Numbered from the stretch's first letter, positions 18,708 through 28,502 are shown. The stretch: 62,718 nucleotides of DNA from Burkholderiaceae bacterium (GCA_004323695.1 SCRU01000019.1:1-62718); one strand, 5' to 3'. Numbers and translations: made by a program. The notes: a model not told the origin generated them from the sequence alone.

Positions 18708-21700
18708 TCAAGCCGCCCGCTTCGCGCCCTGCGGGTCGCGCCACTGGGCCAGCAGCGCGCTCCACTGCGCGCGCGCGGCTTTCAGGTGGCGCTCCTTCAC
18801 GTGCCCATAGCCCCGGATTTGCTCGGGGAGCCGTGCAATCTCCACGGCGGCGGCGTGGTTCGCCGCGTTCAAGGACTGCAGCACTTCCTCGATGCTGGCC
18901 CGGTATTCGCCAATCAGCGCGCGCTCGGCGCGGCGCTCGGAGGTTTTGCCGAAGATGTCCAGCGCACTGCCGCGCAGGCCCTTGAGCTTGGCCAGCACCT
19001 TGAACGCTGTCAGCATCCACGGGCCGAACGGGCGCTTTTGCAGTTCGCCCTTTTCGTTGCGCCGGGCCAGCAGCGGCGGCGCCAGGTGATAGTGGAGCTT
19101 GAAGTCACCTTCGAACATGCCGTTGATCCGGCCCAGGAATGCCACGTCGGTGTGCAGCCGAGCCACCTCGTACTCGTCCTTGTAGGCCATGAGCTTGAAC
19201 AGGTAGCGCGCGACCGCCTCGGTCAGCGCGGTTTTGCCCAGCGCCGACTCGGCCTCGCGCACCCGCTCGACAAACGCGTGATACTGCGCCGCATACGCCG
19301 CGTTCTGATAGCCGGTGAGGAATTCGACCCGCTGGGCGATCATGTCGGCCAGCGAGGTGCGCTTCCTGAATTCGATCACCTGCCCCGGCGAGGCCAGCGC
19401 GGCCACGCCCTGCGGATCGTGCGCGGCGCGCCGGCCCCACTCGAACGCGGTCTTGTTGTTGTCAACGGCCACGGCGTTCAGTTCGATCGCGCGCAGGAGC
19501 GACTCGCGGCCCAGCGGAATCCAGCCCTTTTGCCAGGCATAACCCAGCAGCATCGGGTTGGTGTAGATGGCGTCGCCCATCAGTTTGGTGGCGGCCGTGT
19601 CGGCATCGAACGCGCCCACGCCCCCGGCACCAACCGCCCTGGCAATCTCGCCGGCGCAGTCCTCGCCCGGGTTCTTCCAGTTGGCGTTGTGTACGAACGC
19701 GGCCGTCGGCGCACTGTGCGTGTTCAGCGCCACATGGCTGCGGCCCTCGAGCATGCGCATCATGGTTTCCTTGTGGGTCGCGACGATCGGATCGCAGCCG
19801 ATGATCAGGTCGGCCGCCGCCACGCTCACGCGCGTGGTGCGGATAGCGTCCTGGTGCGCGCCGATCAGCACATGGCTCCACGTGGCGCCGCCCTTTTGCG
19901 CCAGGCCCGCCGCGTCCTGCGTCACGATGCCCTTGCCCTCCAGGTGCGCGGCCATGCCCAGCAGCTGGCCGATGGTGATGACGCCGGTGCCGCCCACGCC
20001 GGCCACCACGATGCCCCAGACCTGGCCGCTCGCCTGCTGCGGCCCGGGCACCACGGGCTCGGGCAGCGCGCCCAGCTCGAACGGTGACGCGATCTGGCCC
20101 TTGGCCTTCTTGCGCAGCTGGCCGCCCTCGACCGTGACGAAGCTCGGGCAAAAGCCCTTCACGCAGGAAAAATCCTTGTTGCAGGTCGACTGGTTGATCT
20201 GGCGCTTGCGCCCGAACTCGGTCTCCAGCGGCTCCACCGAGAGGCAGTTGCTCTGCTCGCCGCAGTCGCCGCAGCCCTCGCACACCAGTTCGTTGATGAC
20301 CACGCGCCTGGCCGGGTCCACCATCGTTCCGCGCTTGCGCCGGCGCCGCTTTTCGGTGGCACAGGTCTGGTCGTAGATGATGACCGTCGTTCCCAAGATG
20401 GAGCGGAACTCGCGCTGCACCGCGTCCAGCGTGTCGCGGTGCTGGATGGCAATGCCTTCCGGCAGGCCATGCACCCCGTGGTATTTTTCCGGCTCATCCG
20501 TGACAACTACGATTTTGATAGCACCCTCGGCCCGCATGGACTGGGCAATCTGCACAACCGAGTGCCCTTCGGGGCGCTCGCCGACCGGCTGGCCGCCGGT
20601 CATCGCGACCGCGTCGTTGTACAGGATCTTGTAGGTGATGTTGACACCGGCGGCGATCGCCTGGCGGATCGCCAGCAGGCCGCTGTGAAAGTAGGTGCCG
20701 TCGCCCAGATTCGCAAAAATATGCTGGTCGGTGGAAAACGGCTGCTGGCCGACCCAGGGCACGCCCTCGCCGCCCATCTGCGTGAAGCCGACCGTGCTGC
20801 GGTCCATCCAGGTCGCCATGAAGTGGCAGCCAATGCCGGCCATGGCGCGCGAGCCTTCCGGCACCACGGTGCTGGTGTTGTGCGGGCAGCCCGAGCAGAA
20901 CCAGGGGAGCCGGTCCGCTTGCACCTCGAGTACCTGCAGCGAGCGCTCCTTGGCGTGCAAGATCGCCAGTTGCGCGTCGATGCGGGCGGCCATGTCGCCA
21001 TCCACGCCCAATTTTTTCAGCCGCCGCGCGATGGCACTGGCAATCAGGGCGGGAGAGAGGTCGGCATTCGCGCGCAGCAGGGTGTTAGCGGTCGGATTCG
21101 ACATCGACCATTCGCCGCCGCTGAACTCGCCGTCGCCGGCCTCGTTGAACTTGCCCACCACGTTGGGGCGCACATCGGCGCGCCAGTTGTACAGCTCTTC
21201 CTTGACCTGGTACTCGATGACCTGGCGTTTTTCCTCCACCACCATGATTTCCCTGAGGCCGGTCGCGAATTCGCGCGTCAGCTGGGCCTCCAGCGGCCAG
21301 ACCACGCCGACCTTGTGCAGGCGAATGCCCAGTTGCCGGCAAGTGGTGTCGTCCAGCCCCAGGTCGATCAGCGCCTGGCGCGTGTCGTTGTAGGCCTTGC
21401 CGCTGGCGATCAGGCCAAAGCGGTCGTCCTTGCCAGAGATGACGTCGTAGTTCAGCCGGTTCGCGCGGATGTAGGCCAGCGCCGCATACCACTTGTAGTG
21501 GAACAGCCGCGCCTCCTGCTCCAGCGCGTGATCCGGCCAGCGGATATGCAGGCCGCCGGGCGGCATTTCGAAATCGGTCGGCAGGCTGATCTGCACGCGT
21601 TCCGGGTCAATCATCGCGGTGGCGCTGGATTCGACGATTTCCTGGATCGTCTTCATGCCGGCCCAGACACCCGAAAAGCGGCTCATGGCAAAGGCATGGA

Positions 21701-22286
21701 TGCCCAGGTCCAGGATCTCCTGCACGCTGGCCGGAAAGAACACCGGCGTGCCGCAGGCCTTGAAGATGTGGTCGCTCTGGTGCGCGGCCGTGCTGCTCTT
21801 GCTGATGTGATCGTCGCCGGCGACCGCAATCACCCCGCCAAATTCGGTCGTGCCGGCCATGTTGGCGTGCTTGAACACATCCGAGCAGCGGTCCACGCCC
21901 GGCCCCTTGCCGTACCAGATGCCGAACACGCCATCGAACTTGTTGGTGCCGGCCGGCGCAAAGCCCAGCTGCTGCGTGCCCCACAGCGCGGTGGCGGCGA
22001 GCTCCTCGTTCACGCCGGGCTGGAACACGATGTTCTGCGCCTTCAGGTACTGGCTGGCCTTCCACAGCGCCTGGTCGTAGCCGCCCAGCGGCGAGCCGCG
22101 GTAGCCGCTGATGAAGCCGGCCGTATTCCTGCCCGCAAGCTGATCTCGCAGGCGCTGCAGCATCGGCAGCTTGACCAACGCCTGCACGCCGCTCATGAAC
22201 GCCGGGCCGTAGTCCAGCGAATATTTATCGTCCAGGGTTACTGTTTCCAGCGCCTTGCGAATGTGCTCGGGCAGCGGTGCGTTCAT
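18708..22286 (-). CDS. Indolepyruvate:ferredoxin oxidoreductase, fused alpha-gamma type
   Basis: This 1192-aa cytoplasmic enzyme oxidatively decarboxylates aryl-pyruvates (indolepyruvate, phenylpyruvate) to acyl-CoA, feeding electrons to ferredoxin. The TPP-binding region is GIGCHFMATWMD through GDGTYFHSG (528-536) and LYNDAVAMTGGQ. Two Cys clusters, CEGCGDCGEQSNC (669-681) and CNKDFSCVKGFC (702-713), bind Fe-S. The C-terminal gamma domain starts with GVGGTGVITIGQLLGMAAHLEGKG (about 757-780). The 1190-aa single-chain form is typical of aerobic proteobacteria. Divergent transcription from an Lrp/AsnC gene suggests amino-acid-responsive control. Confidence 0.92.
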   Translation of the reverse strand: MNAPLPEHIRKALETVTLDDKYSLDYGPAFMSGVQALVKLPMLQRLRDQLAGRNTAGFISGYRGSPLGGYDQALWKASQYLKAQNIVFQPGVNEELAATALWGTQQLGFAPAGTNKFDGVFGIWYGKGPGVDRCSDVFKHANMAGTTEFGGVIAVAGDDHISKSSTAAHQSDHIFKACGTPVFFPASVQEILDLGIHAFAMSRFSGVWAGMKTIQEIVESSATAMIDPERVQISLPTDFEMPPGGLHIRWPDHALEQEARLFHYKWYAALAYIRANRLNYDVISGKDDRFGLIASGKAYNDTRQALIDLGLDDTTCRQLGIRLHKVGVVWPLEAQLTREFATGLREIMVVEEKRQVIEYQVKEELYNWRADVRPNVVGKFNEAGDGEFSGGEWSMSNPTANTLLRANADLSPALIASAIARRLKKLGVDGDMAARIDAQLAILHAKERSLQVLEVQADRLPWFCSGCPHNTSTVVPEGSRAMAGIGCHFMATWMDRSTVGFTQMGGEGVPWVGQQPFSTDQHIFANLGDGTYFHSGLLAIRQAIAAGVNITYKILYNDAVAMTGGQPVGERPEGHSVVQIAQSMRAEGAIKIVVVTDEPEKYHGVHGLPEGIAIQHRDTLDAVQREFRSILGTTVIIYDQTCATEKRRRRKRGTMVDPARRVVINELVCEGCGDCGEQSNCLSVEPLETEFGRKRQINQSTCNKDFSCVKGFCPSFVTVEGGQLRKKAKGQIASPFELGALPEPVVPGPQQASGQVWGIVVAGVGGTGVITIGQLLGMAAHLEGKGIVTQDAAGLAQKGGATWSHVLIGAHQDAIRTTRVSVAAADLIIGCDPIVATHKETMMRMLEGRSHVALNTHSAPTAAFVHNANWKNPGEDCAGEIARAVGAGGVGAFDADTAATKLMGDAIYTNPMLLGYAWQKGWIPLGRESLLRAIELNAVAVDNNKTAFEWGRRAAHDPQGVAALASPGQVIEFRKRTSLADMIAQRVEFLTGYQNAAYAAQYHAFVERVREAESALGKTALTEAVARYLFKLMAYKDEYEVARLHTDVAFLGRINGMFEGDFKLHYHLAPPLLARRNEKGELQKRPFGPWMLTAFKVLAKLKGLRGSALDIFGKTSERRAERALIGEYRASIEEVLQSLNAANHAAAVEIARLPEQIRGYGHVKERHLKAARAQWSALLAQWRDPQGAKRAA

Positions 22287-22403
22287 GGTGTTTTGTCTCC
22301 GGTGGGGGCTGCCAAAGTGTATGCGCGATGCCCGGACATGTCTTTTCTTTCTTTGCCGGATTTTTAGCTATTCAAGAAAGAATATTGCTTAAAATATCTA
22401 TAA

Positions 22404-22901
22404 ATGGAAACACTTGACAAGTTCGACATCGCCATCCTGCATGAACTGCAAACCGACGGGCGCCTGACCAATGCAGAGCTTGCGCACCGCGTGGGCCTGT
22501 CGGCCGCGCCCTGCTGGCGCCGCGTGCGCGCACTGGAGCAATCGGGCCACATCAAAGGCTACCGCGCCGAACTGGACCGCCACAAGATCGGCCTGGGCGT
22601 GCTGGCCTTTGTGCGGCTCGATGCCGACCACATCTCGGGCGACGCCACGCGCCGGCTGGAAGCCGCCATCCAGCAACTGCCCGAGGTGATTGCCTGCCAC
22701 TACATCAGCGGCACCGGCACTTTCGAACTGCAAGTGGTGGCACAGGACCTGGACAGCTTCTCGCGCTTCGCGCTGCAGAGTCTGACCAACCTGCCGAACG
22801 TGAAGGACATGCATACCAGCTTCTCGCTGGGAGAGGTCAAGGCGCGCAGCGCGCTGCCGCTGGGGCACCTGGCAGACATTAATACTGCAAGACAAAAGTA
22901 A
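22404..22901 (+). CDS. Lrp/AsnC family transcriptional regulator
   Basis: The product is 165 aa. The N-terminal helix-turn-helix covers about residues 4-50 (LDKFDIAILHELQTDGRLTNAELAHRVGLSAAPCWRRVRALEQSGHI). The C-terminal RAM/ligand domain covers about 65-145 (VLAFVRL ... VIACHYISGTGTFELQVVAQDL). Lrp-family regulators assemble as octamers and respond to amino acids. The 117-bp divergent gap with the oxidoreductase gene is AT-rich and is the likely target. The probable role is to control aromatic amino acid degradation through its neighbour. Confidence 0.93.
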   Translation: METLDKFDIAILHELQTDGRLTNAELAHRVGLSAAPCWRRVRALEQSGHIKGYRAELDRHKIGLGVLAFVRLDADHISGDATRRLEAAIQQLPEVIACHYISGTGTFELQVVAQDLDSFSRFALQSLTNLPNVKDMHTSFSLGEVKARSALPLGHLADINTARQK

Positions 22902-22974
22902 TCCTTTCTGCTGCACGATGGTTTTGACCTGTAGTACCGTGAAATCCGTCACGAAATCGGCAGTGGTTTTGAGG

Positions 22975-23104
22975 TTTTCAACGCAAGGTATTGAAAACGT
23001 GTGGTTTTTCTCGTTTTTGAAACGCTGAAATATTGACCCATTGCAGGTGCGTCAACTACTATTCGCCTGCGTTTGAGTAGTACTTCAGTTCTGAGTACTT
23101 ACTC
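22975..23104 (+). promoter_or_regulatory. Upstream region of the SCPU pilus operon with inverted repeats
   Basis: The 250-bp AT-richer gap before the first pilin gene contains TTTTCAA (22975-22981) paired with TTGAAAA (22991-22997), two AGTACT palindromes 15 bp apart (23079 and 23094), and the perfect palindrome GAGTA-CT-TACTC (23093-23104). They lie where an operon promoter and regulator sites are expected. No clear -35/-10 pair could be fixed. AAGGA precedes the first ATG. Confidence 0.4.
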
Positions 23105-23151
23105 TGAATTTAAAACCACCACGCGGTCCGCCGCACTGAAGGAAACTGAAC

Positions 23152-23688
23152 ATGAACAAGCCTCTCTTCGCCAAAGTCGCCGTGATCGCCTCCTTGGCCG
23201 CCCTGGGAACCTTTGCCGCCAGCGCCAACGCGGCCACGGCCACCTCGACCTTCCAGGTCCAAATGACGATCACCTCGTCCTGCGCGGTGACCACGGCGCC
23301 GACCAACATCAACCTGGGCAGCGTGGCAGCCCAGACCGCCGCAGTGACCCAGACCGGCAGCAACACGTTCAAGGTGAACTGCTCCAAGAACACACCGTTC
23401 TACATCGGCCTCGCACCGTCGAATGCCAGCACCGCGGGCACCGGCGTGATGTCGGGCACCGGCTCCAACACCGACCAGGTGCCGTACACGCTGTATTCGG
23501 ATTCCGCCTATTCCGTCGTGTGGGGCAACACCGCGACCAGCTCTGCCGTCGGCAACGGCAAATCCGGCACTGGCCTCGGCATGGCATCCGGCAAGGCGGT
23601 GTCGTTCACCGCCTACGCCAAGGCGGTGAACGCCGACTTCACGCCGGACACCTATACCGACACGGTGACGGTCAACGTCAACTACTGA
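23152..23688 (+). CDS. Spore coat protein U (SCPU) domain pilin, probable major subunit
   Basis: The product is 178 aa with a signal peptide (cleavage near SANA, residues 24-27) and one SCPU domain. The domain shows the family pattern FQVQMTITSSCAVTT, two Cys, TPFYIGLAPSN, and terminal TPDTYTDTVTVNVNY. SCPU proteins are the subunits of archaic Csu-type chaperone-usher pili, which mediate attachment to abiotic surfaces and biofilm formation. The C-terminal beta strand fits donor-strand exchange. A terminator-like hairpin follows, consistent with higher expression of this subunit than of the genes downstream. Confidence 0.88.
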   Translation: MNKPLFAKVAVIASLAALGTFAASANAATATSTFQVQMTITSSCAVTTAPTNINLGSVAAQTAAVTQTGSNTFKVNCSKNTPFYIGLAPSNASTAGTGVMSGTGSNTDQVPYTLYSDSAYSVVWGNTATSSAVGNGKSGTGLGMASGKAVSFTAYAKAVNADFTPDTYTDTVTVNVNY

Positions 23689-23696
23689 TCGTCTGG

Positions 23697-23730
23697 CGGC
23701 CGGCCGGCGCTCGCCCGGCCGGTTCTTTTC
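23697..23730 (+). terminator. Hairpin with T-rich tail between pilin genes (attenuator-like)
   Basis: A GC-rich imperfect stem (GGCCGGCG-CT-CGCCCGGCC) is followed by GGTTCTTTTCC. It sits 10 bp after the first pilin stop codon and ahead of the second pilin gene in the same direction. It could partially stop transcription and set a high major-pilin to assembly-protein ratio. Confidence 0.5.
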
Positions 23731-23787
23731 CGCACTGCCGGTGTCTGCGCAGGCTCACGCCACACCGCGAACCCAAGGAGCCTGCGT

Positions 23788-24315
23788 ATGAACATGCGAC
23801 CGATCGCCCGGCTTGCCATGACCGCGCTGATCGTCTGCGGCGCCGCAGCTCACGGGGCGCCGGTGGCGACGACCTTCCGCATCCAGATGACCATCACGTC
23901 GTCCTGCGCGGTGACCACTCCGCCCGGTGACATCAACCTCGGCGCGGTCGCCGCCAGGTCCGGCGTGGTGAACGTGAACGGCGGCAACACGATCAGGGTC
24001 AACTGCACGAAGAACACGCCCTTCTTCATCGGCCTGGCGCCTTCCGACGGCAACCGCAACGGTCAGGGCACGATGCATGGCGCTCTTGGCGGAAACACCG
24101 ACAAGGTGCCGTACCGGCTGTATTCGAACGCCGGGTTGACGCGAGCCTGGGGCAACACCGCGACCCGCACGCGCAGGGGCAACGGGGTAGCCGGCACCGG
24201 CGCCGGGATGGCGGCGGTCAATGCAGTGTCGTTTCCCGCCTACGCGAAGGTGACGAATGTCGACTTCAGGCCGGACCGCTATGCCGACACGGTGACAGTC
24301 CGCGTACAGTACTGA
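23788..24315 (+). CDS. SCPU domain pilin, second subunit
   Basis: This 175-aa paralogue of the preceding pilin has a signal peptide ending near AHGA, then FRIQMTITSSCAVTTPPGDINLGAVAA, NCTKNTPFFIGLAPSDG and terminal FRPDRYADTVTVRVQY. The Shine-Dalgarno AAGGAG lies 7 nt before the ATG. It is more basic than the first subunit (TRTRRGNG) and diverged in the loops. By analogy with CsuA/CsuB it is a minor or adaptor subunit. Confidence 0.85.
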   Translation: MNMRPIARLAMTALIVCGAAAHGAPVATTFRIQMTITSSCAVTTPPGDINLGAVAARSGVVNVNGGNTIRVNCTKNTPFFIGLAPSDGNRNGQGTMHGALGGNTDKVPYRLYSNAGLTRAWGNTATRTRRGNGVAGTGAGMAAVNAVSFPAYAKVTNVDFRPDRYADTVTVRVQY

Positions 24316-24341
24316 GCAGTTCAAACTGCCGGCTCCAAGAC

Positions 24342-25082
24342 ATGCGCAAACTCCTCTCCCGCCTGCTGCCCCATCTCCTCGCCTGTGTTGCAACGCTTGG
24401 GTGCGCCACCGCGTTCGCCAGCGGCCTGCAGGTCGCGCCGGTCTCGCTGACGCTCAAAGCCACGCAGAATGCCGACGGCCTGTGGCTCAGCAATACCGGC
24501 GATAGCGTGGTGCATGCGCAGGTGCGGGTCTATCGCTGGACGCAGGAGGACGATGCCGACAAGCTGGCGCCGACGCGCGGCCTGGTCGTGAGCCCGCCGA
24601 TGGTGGAACTGGCGGTGGGCGAGCGCCAGCTGATCCGTGCAATCCGGCTGGGCGCGCCGCCCACCGGCGGCGCCGAGGAGGCGTACCGCTTGATCATCGA
24701 CGAACTGCCGGTGCATGAACCGAAGCAGAAGGGTTTGCAGTACGTATTGCGTTACTCGGTGCCGGTGTTCGTCGAGCCGGCCGGCGCGCTGGCAACCCCG
24801 CCGCAATTGCAATGGGCGCTTGAGCGCGAAGGGGACAAGACGCTGCTCGAAGTGGCCAACAGCGGCGGCACGCACGCCCAGATCGCCGACGTAGCCTACA
24901 CCGACGCGGCCGGCCAGCGCACCGACATCGCACGCGGCCTGCTTGGCTATGTGTTGCCCGGCGTACACATGCGCTGGGCCGTCAAGGTGCCGGCCGCCGC
25001 GCTCAGCGATGGCGTGCGCTGGGAGGCAATGATCAATGGCAAGACGGACCAAAGCGTCACGCTGGCCGAGCGCCCTCGCTGA
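24342..25082 (+). CDS. Periplasmic pilus chaperone (CsuC-like)
   Basis: The product is 246 aa with a signal peptide (about 1-26, ending FAS) and two immunoglobulin-like domains. The first contains LQVAPVSLTLKATQNADGLWLSNTGDSVVHAQVRVYRW and GLVVSPPMVELAVGERQLIRAIRLG, with the Arg-rich G1-side typical of the family. RLIIDELP closes domain 1. It donates a strand to fold SCPU subunits and delivers them to the usher. The gene overlaps the start of the usher gene by 47 bp. Confidence 0.9.
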   Translation: MRKLLSRLLPHLLACVATLGCATAFASGLQVAPVSLTLKATQNADGLWLSNTGDSVVHAQVRVYRWTQEDDADKLAPTRGLVVSPPMVELAVGERQLIRAIRLGAPPTGGAEEAYRLIIDELPVHEPKQKGLQYVLRYSVPVFVEPAGALATPPQLQWALEREGDKTLLEVANSGGTHAQIADVAYTDAAGQRTDIARGLLGYVLPGVHMRWAVKVPAAALSDGVRWEAMINGKTDQSVTLAERPR

Positions 25083-27417
25083 GGTTCTGCTGCTGTCGAT
25101 CGCCGTGCTGGCAGGATCGGCGAACGCTGCAGACAGCGCGAACGCCCCGGCGCCTGTCGCCGACGCCAGCCTGGCCAGCGCGAATGGCCAGGACGTGTAC
25201 CTCGACGTGACGCTGAATGGCAGCGCCCATGGAATCGTGCATTTCGGCGACCGCGGTGGCCAACTCTGGGCCTCGGCGGCCAGCCTGCGCTCGCTAGGCT
25301 TCGTGCTGCCAGCCGGCAGCCCGGACCCGGTCCGACTACAAAGCCTGGCGGGCCTGCAGGTGCAGTACGACGCGCAGCAGCAGCGCGTGACGCTCACCGC
25401 GCCGCTGTCGATGCTGAAGCTCCCCGAAACGACACTCGCCGTACCCGGCATCACGCCGCACAAGGTCACCGCCTCGCCCGGTCTGCTGCTGAACTACGAC
25501 CTGTACGGCACGCAGGGCGAGGGCTCCAACGCGTCATTGAGCGCGTTCACCGAACTGCGCGCATTCGGCCCCTGGGGCGTAGCGAGCAGCACCGCGCTGT
25601 CGCAGCAGACGCGCGCCGATGGCGGCACGTGGCAGCGCCAGTCCGTGCGGCTCGATACCACATGGAGCCAGTCCTGGCCGGACAAGCTGCTGACGCTGCG
25701 CGTCGGCGACACGCTGACCGATGCGCTCGCGTGGACCCGCTCGACGCGCATCGGCGGACTGCAGATCGGCAGCAACTTCGCTCTGCAGCCGTACCAGATC
25801 ACGACCCCGGTGCCGGCGCTGCTGGGCTCGGCCACGCTGCCGTCGCAGATCGACCTTTACGTGAACGGCATGCGCCAGTTCAACGGCCAGGTGCCGGCCG
25901 GCCCGTTCCAGCTGAACACACTGCCGAACATCAGCGGCGCCGGCAATGCGCAGGTCGTGCTGACCGACGCGTTCGGCCGCAGCACCACGCTGAACTTTTC
26001 GCTGTACAGCACGCAGCAGTTGCTCAAACAGGGGTTGTCCAGCTGGTCGGTCGAGCTCGGCCGCGTGCGGCAGAACTACGGCCTGGTGTCGAACGACTAC
26101 GGGCACGATGTTGTGACCAGCGGCACCTGGCGCTACGGCTTGACCAACGGCCTGACCGTCGAGACGCACGGCGAGGCGACCACCGGGCTTGCCGACGCGG
26201 GCGTCGGCGGCGCCTGGCTGCTGGGGCAGGCCGGCGTGCTGAGCGGCTCGTATGCGCGATCCGGCGGCTCCGGGCAAAGCGGCTCGCAGTTCGGCCTGGG
26301 CTACAACTGGACGAACAGCCGCTTCAACGTGGGTTTCAGCGGCACGCGGACCAATGGCGCCTACGAGGACGTAGCCGCGCTGTACGGGAGCCTTCCGGCG
26401 CGCGCCAGCGGCAGCGCGACGGTCGGCTACAACACCGACCACATCGGCAGTTTTTCGCTCAGCTACCTGTACCAGCAGTACCCGGGGCAGACCGCGTCGC
26501 GCTATGCGTCGGCCGGCTGGTTCAAGTCGCTGGGCCGCTCGGCCACGCTGTCGATCACCGCGAACCAGGATCTGGTGGACCGCAACCTGCGCAGCGTGTT
26601 TGTGAACCTGACCTGGGCGCTCGACGCGCGCACCAGTGCGAGCGTCGGGCTGCAGCACGACAACACCGGCAACTTCGTGACCGCGAACACCAGCCGCGCG
26701 ACGCCGAGCGAAGGCGGCTGGGGCTGGAACGCCGCGCTGCGCCAGGGCGACGACCAGAACGGCGGCCAGGGCGAACTCGACTATCTTGGCCGGTACGGCC
26801 GCTACGCCGCCGGCGTGAGCGCGTTCGGCGGCACCCGTTATGCGTACGGCGATGCGAACGGTGCGCTGGTCTTCATGGGCGGCCACCCCTTCGCCGCGCG
26901 CCAGATCAACGATGCGTTCGCGCTGGTGTCGACGGACGGCGTGCCAAACGTGCCGGTGCTGCTGGAGAACCGCCTGGTCGGCAGCACCGACGGTAACGGG
27001 CAGTTGCTGGTCACGCCACTGAATTCATACCAGAACAACAAGCTCGGCATCGACGCCATGAGCCTGCCGGCCGATCTGCGGATCGATCGCGTGAACGCGA
27101 TCGCGACCCCGAGCGATCGCGCCGGTACGCTGGTCGAGTTCGGGATCACACCGGTACGCTCTGCGCTGGTGACGCTGGTCGATACCGCCGGCAAGCCGCT
27201 ACCACTGGGCAGCCTGGTAGGGGTGAACGGCCAGCCCGCCACCGCGCTTGTCGGCTACGACGGCGAGGTGTACCTCGACACGCTGGCCGCGCACAACGTT
27301 CTTGCGGTGCGGACGCCGCAGGGCGCTTGCGGCGCACGCTTCGACTACCACAAGGACGCGAGCGGCGGGATCCCGCAGATCGGGCCGCTCCCTTGCACCC
27401 TGGAGGCCATACCATGA
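25036..27417 (+). CDS. Outer-membrane fimbrial usher (CsuD-like)
   Basis: This 793-aa protein has a signal peptide (LLLSIAVLAGSANA). N-terminal and plug regions carry VYLDVTLNGSAHGIVHFGDRGGQLWASAASL. The usher barrel has the family stretches PALLGSATLPSQIDLYVNGMRQFNGQVPAGPFQLNTLPNISGAGNAQVVLTDAFGR, and C-terminal domains include SLPADLRIDRVNAIATPSDRAGTLVEFGI. It is the secretion and assembly pore of the pilus. The ATG at 25036 is preceded by GGGAGG and lies inside the chaperone gene, indicating translational coupling. Confidence 0.93.
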   Translation: MARRTKASRWPSALAEVLLLSIAVLAGSANAADSANAPAPVADASLASANGQDVYLDVTLNGSAHGIVHFGDRGGQLWASAASLRSLGFVLPAGSPDPVRLQSLAGLQVQYDAQQQRVTLTAPLSMLKLPETTLAVPGITPHKVTASPGLLLNYDLYGTQGEGSNASLSAFTELRAFGPWGVASSTALSQQTRADGGTWQRQSVRLDTTWSQSWPDKLLTLRVGDTLTDALAWTRSTRIGGLQIGSNFALQPYQITTPVPALLGSATLPSQIDLYVNGMRQFNGQVPAGPFQLNTLPNISGAGNAQVVLTDAFGRSTTLNFSLYSTQQLLKQGLSSWSVELGRVRQNYGLVSNDYGHDVVTSGTWRYGLTNGLTVETHGEATTGLADAGVGGAWLLGQAGVLSGSYARSGGSGQSGSQFGLGYNWTNSRFNVGFSGTRTNGAYEDVAALYGSLPARASGSATVGYNTDHIGSFSLSYLYQQYPGQTASRYASAGWFKSLGRSATLSITANQDLVDRNLRSVFVNLTWALDARTSASVGLQHDNTGNFVTANTSRATPSEGGWGWNAALRQGDDQNGGQGELDYLGRYGRYAAGVSAFGGTRYAYGDANGALVFMGGHPFAARQINDAFALVSTDGVPNVPVLLENRLVGSTDGNGQLLVTPLNSYQNNKLGIDAMSLPADLRIDRVNAIATPSDRAGTLVEFGITPVRSALVTLVDTAGKPLPLGSLVGVNGQPATALVGYDGEVYLDTLAAHNVLAVRTPQGACGARFDYHKDASGGIPQIGPLPCTLEAIP

Positions 27418-28415
27418 GTTCGTCACCACGACACCCCGCGACGGCGTTGCTGCCCCTGCTAATGCTTCTCGCGCTGCTGCTGGGCGCGGCGCCGGCGCGC
27501 GCGGCCGGCATCACGTGCAGCAGCGCATCGATGAGCGAGCTCAACTTCGGCAACGTCAACCCGTTGTCGAGCCAGACCAACGCCACCGCGACGCTCAGCT
27601 ACACCTGCACGAACAACGACAACCAGACCCATTCGGCACTGGTGTGCTTCCACATCGGCGAGCCGTTCGGCAGGCAGTGGAACCCGCGGTTAATGCTCGC
27701 CGGCAGCAACACGCTGCAGTTCCAGCTGTACCAGGACCCGGGCCGCACGACGATCTGGGGCAGCCTGGGTTTCGGCTCCCCGACGCCACGGCCCATTGCG
27801 ATCATGCTTACGAGACACACCAGCACCAACGGCACGGCAACGCTGTACGGCCAGGTGTTTGGCGGTCAGACCTCGGTGATCCCGGGCAGTTACACGGACG
27901 CCTACCAAACCGTCGATACCGCTGTGTCGGTCAACGACGTCGCCGGCAGCACGGCCCCGACGACCTGCGACACGAACTTCGTCGGCATCTACTTTCCCTT
28001 CACCGTCAGCGCGACCGTCACGAAGCAATGCACCGTGACCGCCGGATCGAACCTCAACCTCGGCACGGTCGCGCCGACCGCCACCAACGTCGCGGGCAAC
28101 ACCAGCGTGAGCGTGACCTGCAGCAACACCACGCCGTACTACGTCGGGCTGCTGCCGTCCAACAACAACACCGCAGGCGCCGGCGTGATGTCGGGCACCG
28201 GCGGCAATACCAGCACCGTGCCGTACCAGCTGTACCAGAACGCGGGACTGACGACGATCTGGGGCAACACCGCGACCGCAACCAATGCCGGCAACGGCGT
28301 GCCCGGCACCGGCAACGGCGTGGCGCAGTCCATCCCGGTCTACGCGCGCGCCGCGTCGGCCGACTTCCAGCCCGACACCTATACCGATACCGTCGTGGTC
28401 AACGTCAACTACTAA
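27414..28415 (+). CDS. Two-domain SCPU protein, probable tip adhesin (CsuE-like)
   Basis: The product is 333 aa with a signal peptide ending near ARA-AGITC. The N-terminal SCPU-like domain (about residues 30-190) lacks close similarity to the pilins. The C-terminal domain is clearly related to them (TVTKQCTVTAGSNLNLGTVAPTATN ... DFQPDTYTDTVVVNVNY). In Csu pili the two-domain subunit caps the fibre and contacts surfaces through hydrophobic finger loops. Its ATG overlaps the usher stop (ATGA). The GC palindrome GCCCCCGGGGGC shortly after the stop may help terminate the operon against the convergent mltA. Confidence 0.87.
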   Translation: MSSSPRHPATALLPLLMLLALLLGAAPARAAGITCSSASMSELNFGNVNPLSSQTNATATLSYTCTNNDNQTHSALVCFHIGEPFGRQWNPRLMLAGSNTLQFQLYQDPGRTTIWGSLGFGSPTPRPIAIMLTRHTSTNGTATLYGQVFGGQTSVIPGSYTDAYQTVDTAVSVNDVAGSTAPTTCDTNFVGIYFPFTVSATVTKQCTVTAGSNLNLGTVAPTATNVAGNTSVSVTCSNTTPYYVGLLPSNNNTAGAGVMSGTGGNTSTVPYQLYQNAGLTTIWGNTATATNAGNGVPGTGNGVAQSIPVYARAASADFQPDTYTDTVVVNVNY

Positions 28416-28502
28416 TCGCCCCCGGGGGCCGGGCTTGGTTCAGCCGGCTCCCGCAGGGCCGCCAGTCGATGCGCCTTATTTGACATCAACCAACGAAAAC
28501 AA

